Positions 29,472-38,606 of a stretch of 64,000 nucleotides of DNA are shown in pieces. The notes beneath the pieces were generated by a model. The model was not told where the DNA came from. It did no database searches and saw nothing but the letters and a program-made list of their open reading frames with translations. The position numbers and the translations under genes were made by a program. Each line of letters starts with the position of its first letter. The first letter of the stretch is position 1. This stretch comes from Deltaproteobacteria bacterium (GTDB lineage Bacteria; Desulfobacterota; Binatia; Binatales; Binataceae), in the NCBI GenBank assembly GCA_003135135.1, contig PLDK01000017.1, positions 77,715-141,714 on the forward strand. The letters are read 5' to 3'.

Positions 29472-30302
29472 TTAAGCGCGGCCTGCGGCCGCGACCAGCG
29501 ACACCGATGAGCCGGGTCCGGCGGCGAAGTGCGCGGCAGCATTGCCATCGTGAACCGCGACTTCGAGCAGGCCAAAGCTTCCGAATATCGCGAGAGGAGC
29601 ACCTTTGGGCGCGTCACCATAAGCATCCACCAATCGCATCGCCGCGCCGCGTTTGATCCTAACCGAAAGGGATTTGTGGCGAAAGCGAGCGCCGAACTGT
29701 TCGGCCGTCTGGCGATCGATGTTGCTCACCAGGTTGCCGAAGCCGTCCACGTAGATCACTTCACCGCGCAACTCGCGCGCCGAATCCACGGGACGCGGCA
29801 GATCGAGCTGCACGATCGAGCGGAGTGCGGGCCCAAGGGCGGAAATCGAGGCGCCGCGCCAGAGATACGCCGCGGCAGGCGCGAAGATGTCGCGGCCATG
29901 GAAGGTGGCACTCACGTTGGTAAGACGATGGCGGGGCGAAGTCAGTTTCACGATGCGCTTGATTCCGGCCTGGTTCGCGGCGAGCCAAAGCAGGCCGTTG
30001 TCGGGTCCGACGAAGCGTGCGCCGGCACGAGTCTCGATCGCAATCGGCGCGCGCGCGGTGCCGACTCCCGGATCGACAACCGCAAGAAAAACCGTACGCG
30101 CAGGGAAGTAGCGCCAGGTCTCGCGCAAGGCGATCGCTCCGGCGACGACGGATTGTGCGGGGATGCCGTGAGTGATGTCGATCACGGCTGCGCCAGGAGC
30201 GATCGAGGCGATGACACCCTTGATCGCACCGGCATAATGGTCGCGATAGCCGAAGTCGGTTATGATTGCGAGCGGGAACGGGCTTCGCGCGAGCGTGGGC
30301 AT
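29472..30302 (-). CDS. SAM hydrolase / adenosyltransferase (DUF62) family
   Basis: ITDFGYRDHYAGAIKGVI, IDITHGIPAQSVVAGAIAL, VDPGVGTARAPIAIE, FVGPDNGLLW. Confidence 0.9.
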   Translation of the reverse strand: MPTLARSPFPLAIITDFGYRDHYAGAIKGVIASIAPGAAVIDITHGIPAQSVVAGAIALRETWRYFPARTVFLAVVDPGVGTARAPIAIETRAGARFVGPDNGLLWLAANQAGIKRIVKLTSPRHRLTNVSATFHGRDIFAPAAAYLWRGASISALGPALRSIVQLDLPRPVDSARELRGEVIYVDGFGNLVSNIDRQTAEQFGARFRHKSLSVRIKRGAAMRLVDAYGDAPKGAPLAIFGSFGLLEVAVHDGNAAAHFAAGPGSSVSLVAAAGRA

Positions 30303-30399
30303 CACGGGGATAGTAGACCGCGAAACAGCGGCGTCGCGCAATTTCCCGGAGTCGAGTCCCATCGCGCATCCAAGAGATCATCGCACATCTAACAGATCT

Positions 30400-31917
30400 A
30401 TGAAGCGTAACTTTTTGCCGGGCGGCTGGCGAGGACAGGCTGGGGCAGTGCTGCTGCTGGCGGTCGCGGTGGGCACGATACTGCGGTTCTTTCGGCTTGG
30501 CGCGCGCGAACTGTCGATTGACGAGTCGCTTTCATGGGCCGAGTCGTCAGCGCCGAGCGTGACGGCCGTGTTGCGGGTGCAGCATCAGCTGGATTCGGGC
30601 AAGTTCCCGATTTACGAACTTGCGCAATACGACTGGATGCGGGTTTTCGGTGAAAGCGAGGCGGCGATGCGGGCGCTGCCGGCGCTGATCGGCTCGTTGT
30701 CGATTGTGTTGGTATTCATCCTCGCGGTGGAAGTGTTGTTGGCGGCGGGCGGAAGCGCAGAACCCTCGCCTGCCTCGCTACGCTCGGCCGCCTCTCCCGT
30801 AAAAGAACGGGCGAGGTATGAGGGCGGCATCTACATGGTGTCGGCGTTGTGCGCGCTGATCTTTGCGGTTGGGCTTCCGTCGGTCGAAATCGCCCGCCAG
30901 GCGAGAATGTATCCGATGATGCAGGCGTGGGTTCTGGCGCAGGTAATTTTCCTGTTCCGCGCGCGGCGGCTGGGCGGACGGGCGAATTACGCTGGTCTCA
31001 CAATTTTTTCAGCGATTGCAGTGGCTACCAACTTTACCGCGGTGCTGGTGATAGCGGCCGAGGCCGTGTGGCTGATCTACCTGTTGATTGCCGATGCGGA
31101 CGCGAGAACTGACCCAGGAGTGCGAAGCGCGGCGCCATGGCTGATGGGGCTCGCGCTGGTTGCCGCGATAGTGTTGTTGCTGCCCTTTTTTGCCGGTCTG
31201 CGATATGGAGTCGAGGGCGTGAAGCGTGGCGATTACGACTGGATCAAGCCGCCGGGGCCATGGGAGCCATTTGCGACGTTCGAGAGCGGCCTTGGCAGCT
31301 GGCCGTTTCCACTGTTTGCGCTGCTGGCGATCGCGGGCGGGATTCGGCTTTGGCGTTCACATCGAACTGAGGCTGTGCTGGTGATCCTTTGGATCGGGCT
31401 GCCGCCGATTGTTCTGTTCGCGGGATCATATCTGGTTACTCCGATGCTCGTCACGCGCTATCTGATATCCTCTTTCGTTCCGTTGTTTATACTCACTGCA
31501 ATAGGCATTGAGTCTTTGCCGTCGCGAAATTACCGTGCGGCCGCGATCATCGCGATAGTAAGTCTCTCCATACTGCGAGTGTCGTCGGATCTGAGGCCGG
31601 GAGACAACCGCTGGCGCGATGCATGTTCGACGGCAGTGGCCATAGCGGGTTCGGACCGCCGCGTCGGCTTCTATAACGAGCGTTATCTCGTCAGCTACTA
31701 CATCCCTGCGGCGCAGCGGGATAGTGTGCAAGTGGTTCGAATCCCTTTCGAGGGCACCGGGAGCGAAGCGCCTCGAGTGGCGATCATTTCGCCGACGGTG
31801 GCGCCCGCAGAGGTCGCCGAGATTCGCCGGGAGTATCCGGTTGTCGTGGCGAGGTTCAAGAATGTGACGGTGGTGTCGCGGCCTGGATCGGGCGTGCAGA
31901 ATGCTCCGGCCAGCTAG
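30400..31917 (+). CDS. GT39/PMT-like polytopic membrane glycosyltransferase
   Basis: ELSIDESLSWAES; many TM segments; LPALIGSLSIVLVF; contains in-frame repeat at 30762-30823. Confidence 0.75.
   Translation: MKRNFLPGGWRGQAGAVLLLAVAVGTILRFFRLGARELSIDESLSWAESSAPSVTAVLRVQHQLDSGKFPIYELAQYDWMRVFGESEAAMRALPALIGSLSIVLVFILAVEVLLAAGGSAEPSPASLRSAASPVKERARYEGGIYMVSALCALIFAVGLPSVEIARQARMYPMMQAWVLAQVIFLFRARRLGGRANYAGLTIFSAIAVATNFTAVLVIAAEAVWLIYLLIADADARTDPGVRSAAPWLMGLALVAAIVLLLPFFAGLRYGVEGVKRGDYDWIKPPGPWEPFATFESGLGSWPFPLFALLAIAGGIRLWRSHRTEAVLVILWIGLPPIVLFAGSYLVTPMLVTRYLISSFVPLFILTAIGIESLPSRNYRAAAIIAIVSLSILRVSSDLRPGDNRWRDACSTAVAIAGSDRRVGFYNERYLVSYYIPAAQRDSVQVVRIPFEGTGSEAPRVAIISPTVAPAEVAEIRREYPVVVARFKNVTVVSRPGSGVQNAPAS
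30762..30823. repeat. Palindromic repeat element lying in frame inside the GT39-like gene
   Basis: accctcgcctgcctcgctacgctcggccgcctctcccgtaaaagaacgggcgaggtatgagg; ends match 19867-19946. Confidence 0.75.
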
Positions 31918-32519
31918 CCGCGCGGCGCGACCGAGACGTAGCGGTTGCCGCGTTCATAAAAGCGCCATCGCCTCGAGGCCCAATGGCCTGCGTAATCGAC
32001 GTTGATCCTTGGCGACCGGCCGATTCGCCCGACTGGAAGTGCGGAGTATTCCAGATATAGCCTTCCGCCGCATAAATCCCGTCCATAGTCGGCGCCGGTA
32101 ATAGCCAGTGCGTTAGTCAATTTGCCGGGGCCATTAGTCAGTTCACGAGAATCCGGCGGTTTGCGCCGCCGCCGCGCCATCAAAGCGATACCTCGTATCG
32201 GCTCGATCGCTCTAATCAGTACTGCGTGCGGTTCGCCATCGGCGGTAGTCACCAGGTTCATCGCCCAGCTGATTCCGTAAAGCAGAAATACATATGCGTA
32301 GCCGGGCGGCCCGTACATTGCGGCGGTTCGCCGGGTCAGACCGCGCGCGCTATGCGCTGCAAGATCGAGCGGGCCGCGATAGGCCTCGGCCTCTACGATT
32401 CGGCCGGCCGCCACGCCCTCGGCAGTGCGATGCACAAGGACTTTACCGATGCATTCGCGCGCCACGAGCAGGACGGGGCGGGCGTAAAATTCGCGCGGCA
32501 GCCTTGGCGATTCAATCAT
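31914..32519 (-). CDS. 3-methyladenine DNA glycosylase (AAG/MPG family)
   Basis: LPREFYARPVLLVARECIGKVLV, GRIVEAEAYRGPLDLAAHS, YVFLLYGISWAMNLVT, TNGPGKLTNALAI. Confidence 0.93.
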   Translation of the reverse strand: MIESPRLPREFYARPVLLVARECIGKVLVHRTAEGVAAGRIVEAEAYRGPLDLAAHSARGLTRRTAAMYGPPGYAYVFLLYGISWAMNLVTTADGEPHAVLIRAIEPIRGIALMARRRRKPPDSRELTNGPGKLTNALAITGADYGRDLCGGRLYLEYSALPVGRIGRSPRINVDYAGHWASRRWRFYERGNRYVSVAPRG

Positions 32520-32527
32520 CGCAACTT

Positions 32528-33151
32528 TTACTGTAGCAGTGGAAAGCAGGGCAATCCGGACGTCAGAGTATAGCTGTACTTTCGTCCGCGCCATGTAAAG
32601 CCGCCCTGGGCGGCGCCGAAAACCTGCTTCAGGGTGGCAGATTTCTGGCTGTCCTCGAGGCTCTGGGACTCGAGCGGAGCGTAGGCGAGGAAGAGGCTGG
32701 ACGCCGCCGCGAGAACAGGCTTGAGGGGCGGTTGGAAATCAAGCTTGGCAATTCCCGGCTTCGGCGCCCAGCCGTCAGGCGCGCCATCCTTGGCTCTCAC
32801 GAAAGCCCACCGCAGCTCGGCGCCATTTGCGACGAGCGTCCATTGGCGGCTCTCGATGGAGCCATGGGTAATTCGAAGCTCCTCGACACCGGGCGTGGCC
32901 GTGGCAAGTTGATCGCAATGCACCTGCGGTTTTTCGTTGGGAAAGCTCGCCTCTCCTCGAATCGCGGTCTCCTGCTCGGCGTACGCCGCCATCTGTTGCT
33001 CAGTCGTGGAATCCGGGGGAGCGGGTTTGGCCGCAGAATGGAAGCATCCGGCAGACGCGAAAGTCAGGTATCCCACGATGAGCGAAAGAACGCATCCATG
33101 CAGGGGACGTTGAGATATGCGCGCTGCGCCGGCTGAAAAGCGGGGAATCAT
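32528..33151 (-). CDS. Hypothetical lipoprotein
   Basis: Signal with lipobox-like TFASAGC; coding frame without clear family. Confidence 0.5.
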   Translation of the reverse strand: MIPRFSAGAARISQRPLHGCVLSLIVGYLTFASAGCFHSAAKPAPPDSTTEQQMAAYAEQETAIRGEASFPNEKPQVHCDQLATATPGVEELRITHGSIESRQWTLVANGAELRWAFVRAKDGAPDGWAPKPGIAKLDFQPPLKPVLAAASSLFLAYAPLESQSLEDSQKSATLKQVFGAAQGGFTWRGRKYSYTLTSGLPCFPLLQ

Positions 33152-33285
33152 ACCCGAGAGGTTTGCTCGATCGAGGGCAACGAAGTCAATGGCGAAGTGC
33201 GCTTGTATTCGCAGGCGATGTTCGCGAGGGGTCCGCGGCGGATTCAATTGACAGTCCGCAGGCCAGTACCTAGACTCGCATCAGA

Positions 33286-33360
<75 letters not shown>

Positions 33361-33548
33361 CCAATTTTTCCTAAGAATCAGCGGCTGATGACCAACTCCG
33401 AGTCGAGCTTTCAGAGCCTCATGCGACGAGACGTCGTTGAGTCTTTACAAGCGCCCGCACGAGTCGAACCGGCTGATCGCTTCACAGCACGCTTGTGACG
33501 AACAGTCTGTAATGGAAGTTTCACGACGCGTATACTACTGTCATCTGA

Positions 33549-34526
33549 GTGAGTGACGGTCCGGTGCGCAAAACGGTGGTGCAAAACCTGGTAGCCTATG
33601 CGATAGCAGCCGCAATCGTCTGCTATGCCGCACGCGGCGTCTCTTGGAGGCAGGTGGCCGGCGCGGGAAGTCACGCCACGCTCTGGATTTTTGTCATCGC
33701 CAGCCTGGGCGGCTTTCTATGCTGGTTTATCGGGGAGACAGTCTTGTATTCCCGCTTGTTCAGTTATTTTCACGGTCCGACCACAACGGTCGAACTGCTT
33801 CCGACTATGGCCGCAGTCTATTTCCTTCAGATTGTGAACTCCTATGTCGCAAGCGGCGCGTTTATGCTTTTTCTGCACGCCCGCAAGCGTGTGCCCTGGA
33901 TAATGGGCGGATGCACCTTGCTGTTCCAAGGCTACCTGGACGCGATGCTGCTGGCCGCATTGACGCTCCTGGCGATCGCTCTCGTGCCGACGTCACCGAT
34001 TCGGCTGGGTCTCGCCTACGCCGCAGGCGTGCTGGGCGCGGGCTGTCTCATCGCTTCGTTTTGGCTTTTATGGGGAGCTCGGCTCAGGACCGGCAATTGG
34101 CTGCGATGGATCTACGAACGGCCCTCGATGGCGAGTTTCCGCATGGCGCGGCCGTCGCATTACATCAAGCTCTTCGCCATCAGGTTTCTAATCGTTCTGG
34201 GAGCGGGCTTCGCACTCTACGGACAGTTCGTCAGCTTTCATATCGGGGTCCCACTCATGCAAACGTTGGCACTGACGCCATTCATTGTGGCGATCGGGAA
34301 TTCGCCCTTCTCACCAGGTGGAATCGGAACGACTCAGTTGGTCTTCACCCTGGCGTTTGCGCGGTTTGCCAGCAAGGACGATTTGTTCGCGCTGTCCCTG
34401 GCAGTAACCGCCTTCAACCTGGCAGTCCGTATACCGATGGGACTAGCCATGGGTGCACCGCTCGCAGAAGAAGCAGTCGAGGTCGAAAGCGAGTTGGTGA
34501 CCATGCGCAAGGTTGGACAGCTATGA
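33549..34526 (+). CDS. Lysylphosphatidylglycerol-synthase-TM / UPF0104-like membrane flippase family
   Basis: Polytopic membrane protein; IVAIGNSPFSPGGIGTTQLVFTLAFARF motif region. Confidence 0.7.
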   Translation: MSDGPVRKTVVQNLVAYAIAAAIVCYAARGVSWRQVAGAGSHATLWIFVIASLGGFLCWFIGETVLYSRLFSYFHGPTTTVELLPTMAAVYFLQIVNSYVASGAFMLFLHARKRVPWIMGGCTLLFQGYLDAMLLAALTLLAIALVPTSPIRLGLAYAAGVLGAGCLIASFWLLWGARLRTGNWLRWIYERPSMASFRMARPSHYIKLFAIRFLIVLGAGFALYGQFVSFHIGVPLMQTLALTPFIVAIGNSPFSPGGIGTTQLVFTLAFARFASKDDLFALSLAVTAFNLAVRIPMGLAMGAPLAEEAVEVESELVTMRKVGQL

Positions 34527-35290
34527 CTTCCATGCGTTGGCGTAAGAGAAGCGTCGCAATGGTTCTAGGGCTGGCATTGTCGAGTGTGGCTCTGATGTCT
34601 CATGCTGCGGACGATGAACAGATGCGGCAGACCGTGGAGCGGGTATCGCGACTCTTCAGCAGCAAGTCCAGCGTCTCTACGGTGAAAATGCAGATCACCA
34701 ATGAAGATGGACAACGCGATATCGCGATGAAGATCTGGTCGCTCGGAGAAAAGATTCTTGTCCGCATCACCAGCCCTCAAGACGAAGCAGGCACCGCCAT
34801 CCTGAAAGAAGGCAGCGATATCTGGTACTATCTTCCCAAGTCGAATCGCACGGTTAAAATTCCGCCTTCGATGGCGATGAACTCGTGGATGGGAAGCGAC
34901 TTCACTATTGATGACCTGGTCAAGGAAACGTTCCTGACGCGCGATTACTCCATCAGTACCTTTTTCGAAGGAAAGCGCGGCGGAGTCGCGGTCGATGAAT
35001 ATACCTTGACACCGAAGCCGGATGCGGCGGTGGTGTGGGGAAAGATTATTTTGCAGATCCGCAAAGCCGATGCCGTGCCCACATGGCAGGGTTTCTATGA
35101 TGAGGACGGGCAGTTGGTCCGAGAGCTTACCTTTTCTGAGTACAAGGCAATGAGCGGCAGGCTTATTCCTACGCGTCTCGTCATGCGGTCGGCCGGCAAG
35201 GCTGGTGCGCAGACGACGATCGAGTACGAAGATGTCGTGTTCGATGTGCCGATCAGCGAGGGGACGTTCTCGCTGCCCGACCTGAAATGA
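34523..35290 (+). CDS. Outer-membrane lipoprotein-sorting (LolA-like) periplasmic protein
   Basis: Signal peptide MTSMRWRKRSVAMVLGLALSSVALMSHA; TVKMQITNEDGQRDIAMKIWSLGEKILVRITSPQDEAGTAILKEGSDIWYYLPKSNRTVKIPPSMAMNSWMGSDFT. Confidence 0.85.
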   Translation: MTSMRWRKRSVAMVLGLALSSVALMSHAADDEQMRQTVERVSRLFSSKSSVSTVKMQITNEDGQRDIAMKIWSLGEKILVRITSPQDEAGTAILKEGSDIWYYLPKSNRTVKIPPSMAMNSWMGSDFTIDDLVKETFLTRDYSISTFFEGKRGGVAVDEYTLTPKPDAAVVWGKIILQIRKADAVPTWQGFYDEDGQLVRELTFSEYKAMSGRLIPTRLVMRSAGKAGAQTTIEYEDVVFDVPISEGTFSLPDLK

Positions 35291-36549
35291 TGAGCGGACG
35301 GCTTTTACAGCTCGCATGGCGCAATCTGTGGCGCAATCCCCGACGTACTTTCATCACGATGGCCGCCATAGCGTTTGGCTATGTGATGCTGCTGTTCGTT
35401 GCGTGCCTGATGGCCGGTCTGAGATGGCAGATGATTGAGAACGGTACTTGTCTCGTCATGTCCCAGATCCAGGTGCATGCTCCTGGTTACTACCCCAGCC
35501 GTTCCATTCAGAAGACCCTGGGCGGGAACCAAGGGACAGATGTCAGCGCTATGTTGGCCGCCATCACTTCAGATCGCCGCGTTTATGCTGCGGCGCCCAG
35601 AGTCTACGGATACGGCTTGCTAAGTGCGGCTCATCGCTCCGCTGGAGTTAAGCTGATGGGAGTCGTCCCTGAGCAGGAACCGAAAGTTACTATTCTAAAT
35701 AGTCAGATAGCAGAGGGTAGGTACCTGACTGCGCGAATGCCCAAAGGGGTAGTGATTGGCGATAAACTCGCGAGCACGATCGGCATCGGCGTGGGCTCGG
35801 GGATCGTTCTGCTGACGCAGGCTGCGGATGGTTCGATAGGCGATGACGTGTACACAGTAGTGGGGATCTTCCACAGTGGTCTTGATGCTGTGGATCGCGC
35901 TTTGATTCTCATGTCTCTGTCTTCCCTGCAGGATCTTCTGCACCTGGCGCCCGCGAGGATCCATGAAGTTGGTATCAAGCTTAATGACATAACAGCAGCT
36001 ACCACCGTGGCTGCGGCACTTGAGAAACAACTGGATAAATCTCTTCCCGTACGGGTAATGGCATGGCCTGAGCTGGCACCGGAATTGGCCAATTACGTGG
36101 AATTTAATCGCGGCATCACCTTTGTTCTCTTTATCATATTTTTTCTGTTGGCGGTCATCGGTGTCATGAACACCATGCTGATGGCCGTGTTTGAGCGCAC
36201 GCGTGAACTGGGCATGCTGATGGCCCTGGGAATGCGACCAGCTCAGGTGATTGTTTTGGTCATGGCAGAAGCCGCCGGATTGGCAGCGGCGAGCCTGGTT
36301 GTGGGAGGCACGCTTGGCGTCCCGGTACTATGGTATTTGCAGGAGCACGGTTTGGACTTGGGTAGCGCTAGCGGGGGGGTAATCTCTTTGGCAGGGGTAG
36401 TGGTAGGGCACCTCTGGTACGGCCGGCAGGATTTTCCCGTTTATGGTGAGGCGGCACTCGGGCTGGCCGCCACAGCTCTGGTATCCGCGCTCTATCCTGC
36501 ATGGCGGGCCGCTCATTTTCGGCCGACGGAAGCGATTCGTAGGGTCTAA
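35287..36549 (+). CDS. FtsX/LolE-like ABC transporter permease 1
   Basis: LAWRNLWRNPRRTFITMAAIAFGYVMLLF; C-terminal FtsX-like VMNTMLMAVFERTRELGMLMALGMRPAQV. Confidence 0.88.
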   Translation: MMSGRLLQLAWRNLWRNPRRTFITMAAIAFGYVMLLFVACLMAGLRWQMIENGTCLVMSQIQVHAPGYYPSRSIQKTLGGNQGTDVSAMLAAITSDRRVYAAAPRVYGYGLLSAAHRSAGVKLMGVVPEQEPKVTILNSQIAEGRYLTARMPKGVVIGDKLASTIGIGVGSGIVLLTQAADGSIGDDVYTVVGIFHSGLDAVDRALILMSLSSLQDLLHLAPARIHEVGIKLNDITAATTVAAALEKQLDKSLPVRVMAWPELAPELANYVEFNRGITFVLFIIFFLLAVIGVMNTMLMAVFERTRELGMLMALGMRPAQVIVLVMAEAAGLAAASLVVGGTLGVPVLWYLQEHGLDLGSASGGVISLAGVVVGHLWYGRQDFPVYGEAALGLAATALVSALYPAWRAAHFRPTEAIRRV

Positions 36550-36551
36550 CA

Positions 36552-37844
36552 GTGAGAAGCATACTTCTTCTTGGGAAAATCAGTTGGCGCAACCTCTGGC
36601 GCAATCCTCGCGGTACGCTGTTGACCGCTTTAGCCCTGGGTTTGGGTCTTGCGTTGCTGCTGATCTCTTTGGGTTTGCTCGATGGCGGGCACGAGCAAAC
36701 GATCGCCGCCGGGGTCCGGTTTGGTCCGGGGCATGTCGTGATCCAGGCGAAGGGGTATCAAGACTCCAGCTCTGATGAGCTGTTGCTGTCAGCTAAAGTG
36801 GTATCCAGGGTCGAAGGGTTCTTGCAAACCGCGGCAATGAAGAAGCTTGTGCGGGGAGTTAGTCCGAGACTTCTAGCCACCGGGCTTCTAAGTTCCTCAG
36901 CGAATTCCGCTGGCGTGAGAATCACAGGGGTGATTTCGCAAGACGAACCGGCCGTATCGCTGATTCCGAAACGGATAATTGAAGGGACATATTTAAGTAA
37001 TGATATGCCTTCTGGCGTCGTCATTGGCGCCGATCTGTCTCACAAGCTCGAGGTAAAGATAGGTTCCCGAGTTGTTCTCATGACTCAGGCGCTACGACCG
37101 CCTGGCAACGAAACCAAGAATGGCGCCGGGGATGAGACGCAAAGCACTCTTTTGCGGGTGAGTGGCATCTTCCGCACGGGGCTACAGGCGGTCGACGCTA
37201 ACATCATCAACCTTCCCCTGCCCGCGACCCAGGCGCTGCTCGGAGTGCCAGATGGCCAGGTGACTCAAGTGGCTATTTTGCTTCAACAGGAAGGTGATTC
37301 GCGGATGGTAGCAAGAGCCTTGCGAAAGCAATTGACGGGGGAGCCGGTGGAAGTACTGACCTGGCGCGAATCAATCCCGATGCTTGCTCAGATTCTCGGG
37401 CTGGACCACGCCTTTAATTACATCATGAACGGCGTGATATTGGCGATGGTAGGGTTGGGAATACTCAACACGATTCTCATGAGAGTGCTGGAGCGCCGGT
37501 ATGAATTCGGCGTATGTAAAGCTCTTGGTCTTAGGCCTCGGCAGCTTGCAGTGACGGTCATCGGCGAATCTCTGGCCCTCACGGCGATAAGCCTGGCCCT
37601 GGGACTGGCGTTGGGTTTGAGCGTCGAGCATTATTTCGCTACCTCGGGATTGGACCTGCGCTGGATATTCAAGGCGGGTCTTCCACCGGCGCTTGTTTTC
37701 GATCCTATTCTCTACTCGCGCCTAAGCTCGAATCGAATCATCTGGTCCGTTAGTATTGTATTCGCGATGGCGACGATCATTTCGATTTATCCGGCGCTCA
37801 AGGCAGCGCGAACAGAGCTGCCAGACGCATTGAACGCGCTTTAG
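36552..37844 (+). CDS. FtsX/LolE-like ABC transporter permease 2
   Basis: ISWRNLWRNPRGTLLTALALGLGLALLLI; LGILNTILMRVLERRYEFGVCKALGLRPRQL. Confidence 0.88.
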   Translation: MRSILLLGKISWRNLWRNPRGTLLTALALGLGLALLLISLGLLDGGHEQTIAAGVRFGPGHVVIQAKGYQDSSSDELLLSAKVVSRVEGFLQTAAMKKLVRGVSPRLLATGLLSSSANSAGVRITGVISQDEPAVSLIPKRIIEGTYLSNDMPSGVVIGADLSHKLEVKIGSRVVLMTQALRPPGNETKNGAGDETQSTLLRVSGIFRTGLQAVDANIINLPLPATQALLGVPDGQVTQVAILLQQEGDSRMVARALRKQLTGEPVEVLTWRESIPMLAQILGLDHAFNYIMNGVILAMVGLGILNTILMRVLERRYEFGVCKALGLRPRQLAVTVIGESLALTAISLALGLALGLSVEHYFATSGLDLRWIFKAGLPPALVFDPILYSRLSSNRIIWSVSIVFAMATIISIYPALKAARTELPDALNAL

Positions 37845-37855
37845 AGAGGAGGGCG

Positions 37856-38593
37856 ATGGTGGCGGCAGAGTGGGCGGTGGAACTGAAGGACGTGAGGAAG
37901 ACCTACCGCACCGGATCTATCGAGGTTCCGGCACTGCGCGGCGTCTCTCTACAGATTGCTGCCGGAGAATTCGCGGCTACTGCCGGTCCGTCAGGCTCTG
38001 GCAAAACCACCCTGCTCAACATCATTGGCGGACTCGACCGGGCAGATGCGGGCGAGATATGGGTGGCAGGGCAAAACCTTCAGCTCCTATCTTCAAGTGA
38101 GCTGGCGCATCTGCGTTTGCAGCGCATAGGCTTTGTGTTCCAAACGTACAACCTGCTGCCCGTCCTTACCGCTTTGGAAAACGCCGAGTTTACGTTGCTT
38201 CTCCAGGGGATGCCTGCGCGCAAGCGCAGAGAAAGGGTGGAAAAGCTGTTTTCTGAAATTGGCCTCGCCGGCCTGGAGGATCGTCGCCCGGCGGAGTTGT
38301 CGGGCGGGCAGCAACAACGGGTTGCCGTGGCTCGCGCCATGGTTACAGAACCCGCACTCATTCTGGCAGATGAGCCCACGGCGAATCTGGACTCTGCCAC
38401 TGCTATCGCCCTCCTCGATGTGATGGAACATCTCAATCGTGTTACTGGTACGACCTTCATCTTTTCCACGCATGATCCCCAGGTTATGGAACGGGCTCAT
38501 CGGTTGATCCGCTTGCGGGACGGTCAAATAGCTAGCGATGAGACGCGTGACAGGCAAGATGCGGGAGTGTCGGCAAGAGGAGACGCTGGCTGA
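37856..38593 (+). CDS. LolD/MacB-type ABC transporter ATP-binding protein
   Basis: GPSGSGKTTLLNIIGGLDRADAG, LSGGQQQRVAVARAM, ILADEPTANLDS. Confidence 0.93.
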   Translation: MVAAEWAVELKDVRKTYRTGSIEVPALRGVSLQIAAGEFAATAGPSGSGKTTLLNIIGGLDRADAGEIWVAGQNLQLLSSSELAHLRLQRIGFVFQTYNLLPVLTALENAEFTLLLQGMPARKRRERVEKLFSEIGLAGLEDRRPAELSGGQQQRVAVARAMVTEPALILADEPTANLDSATAIALLDVMEHLNRVTGTTFIFSTHDPQVMERAHRLIRLRDGQIASDETRDRQDAGVSARGDAG

Positions 38594-38606
38594 GTACAGA
38601 AAGGAG

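Noticed and set aside
33361-33548. Possible integrase remnant or att site after tRNA-Gly
   Set aside because: No integrase-like ORF and no repeat of the tRNA 3' end found by eye
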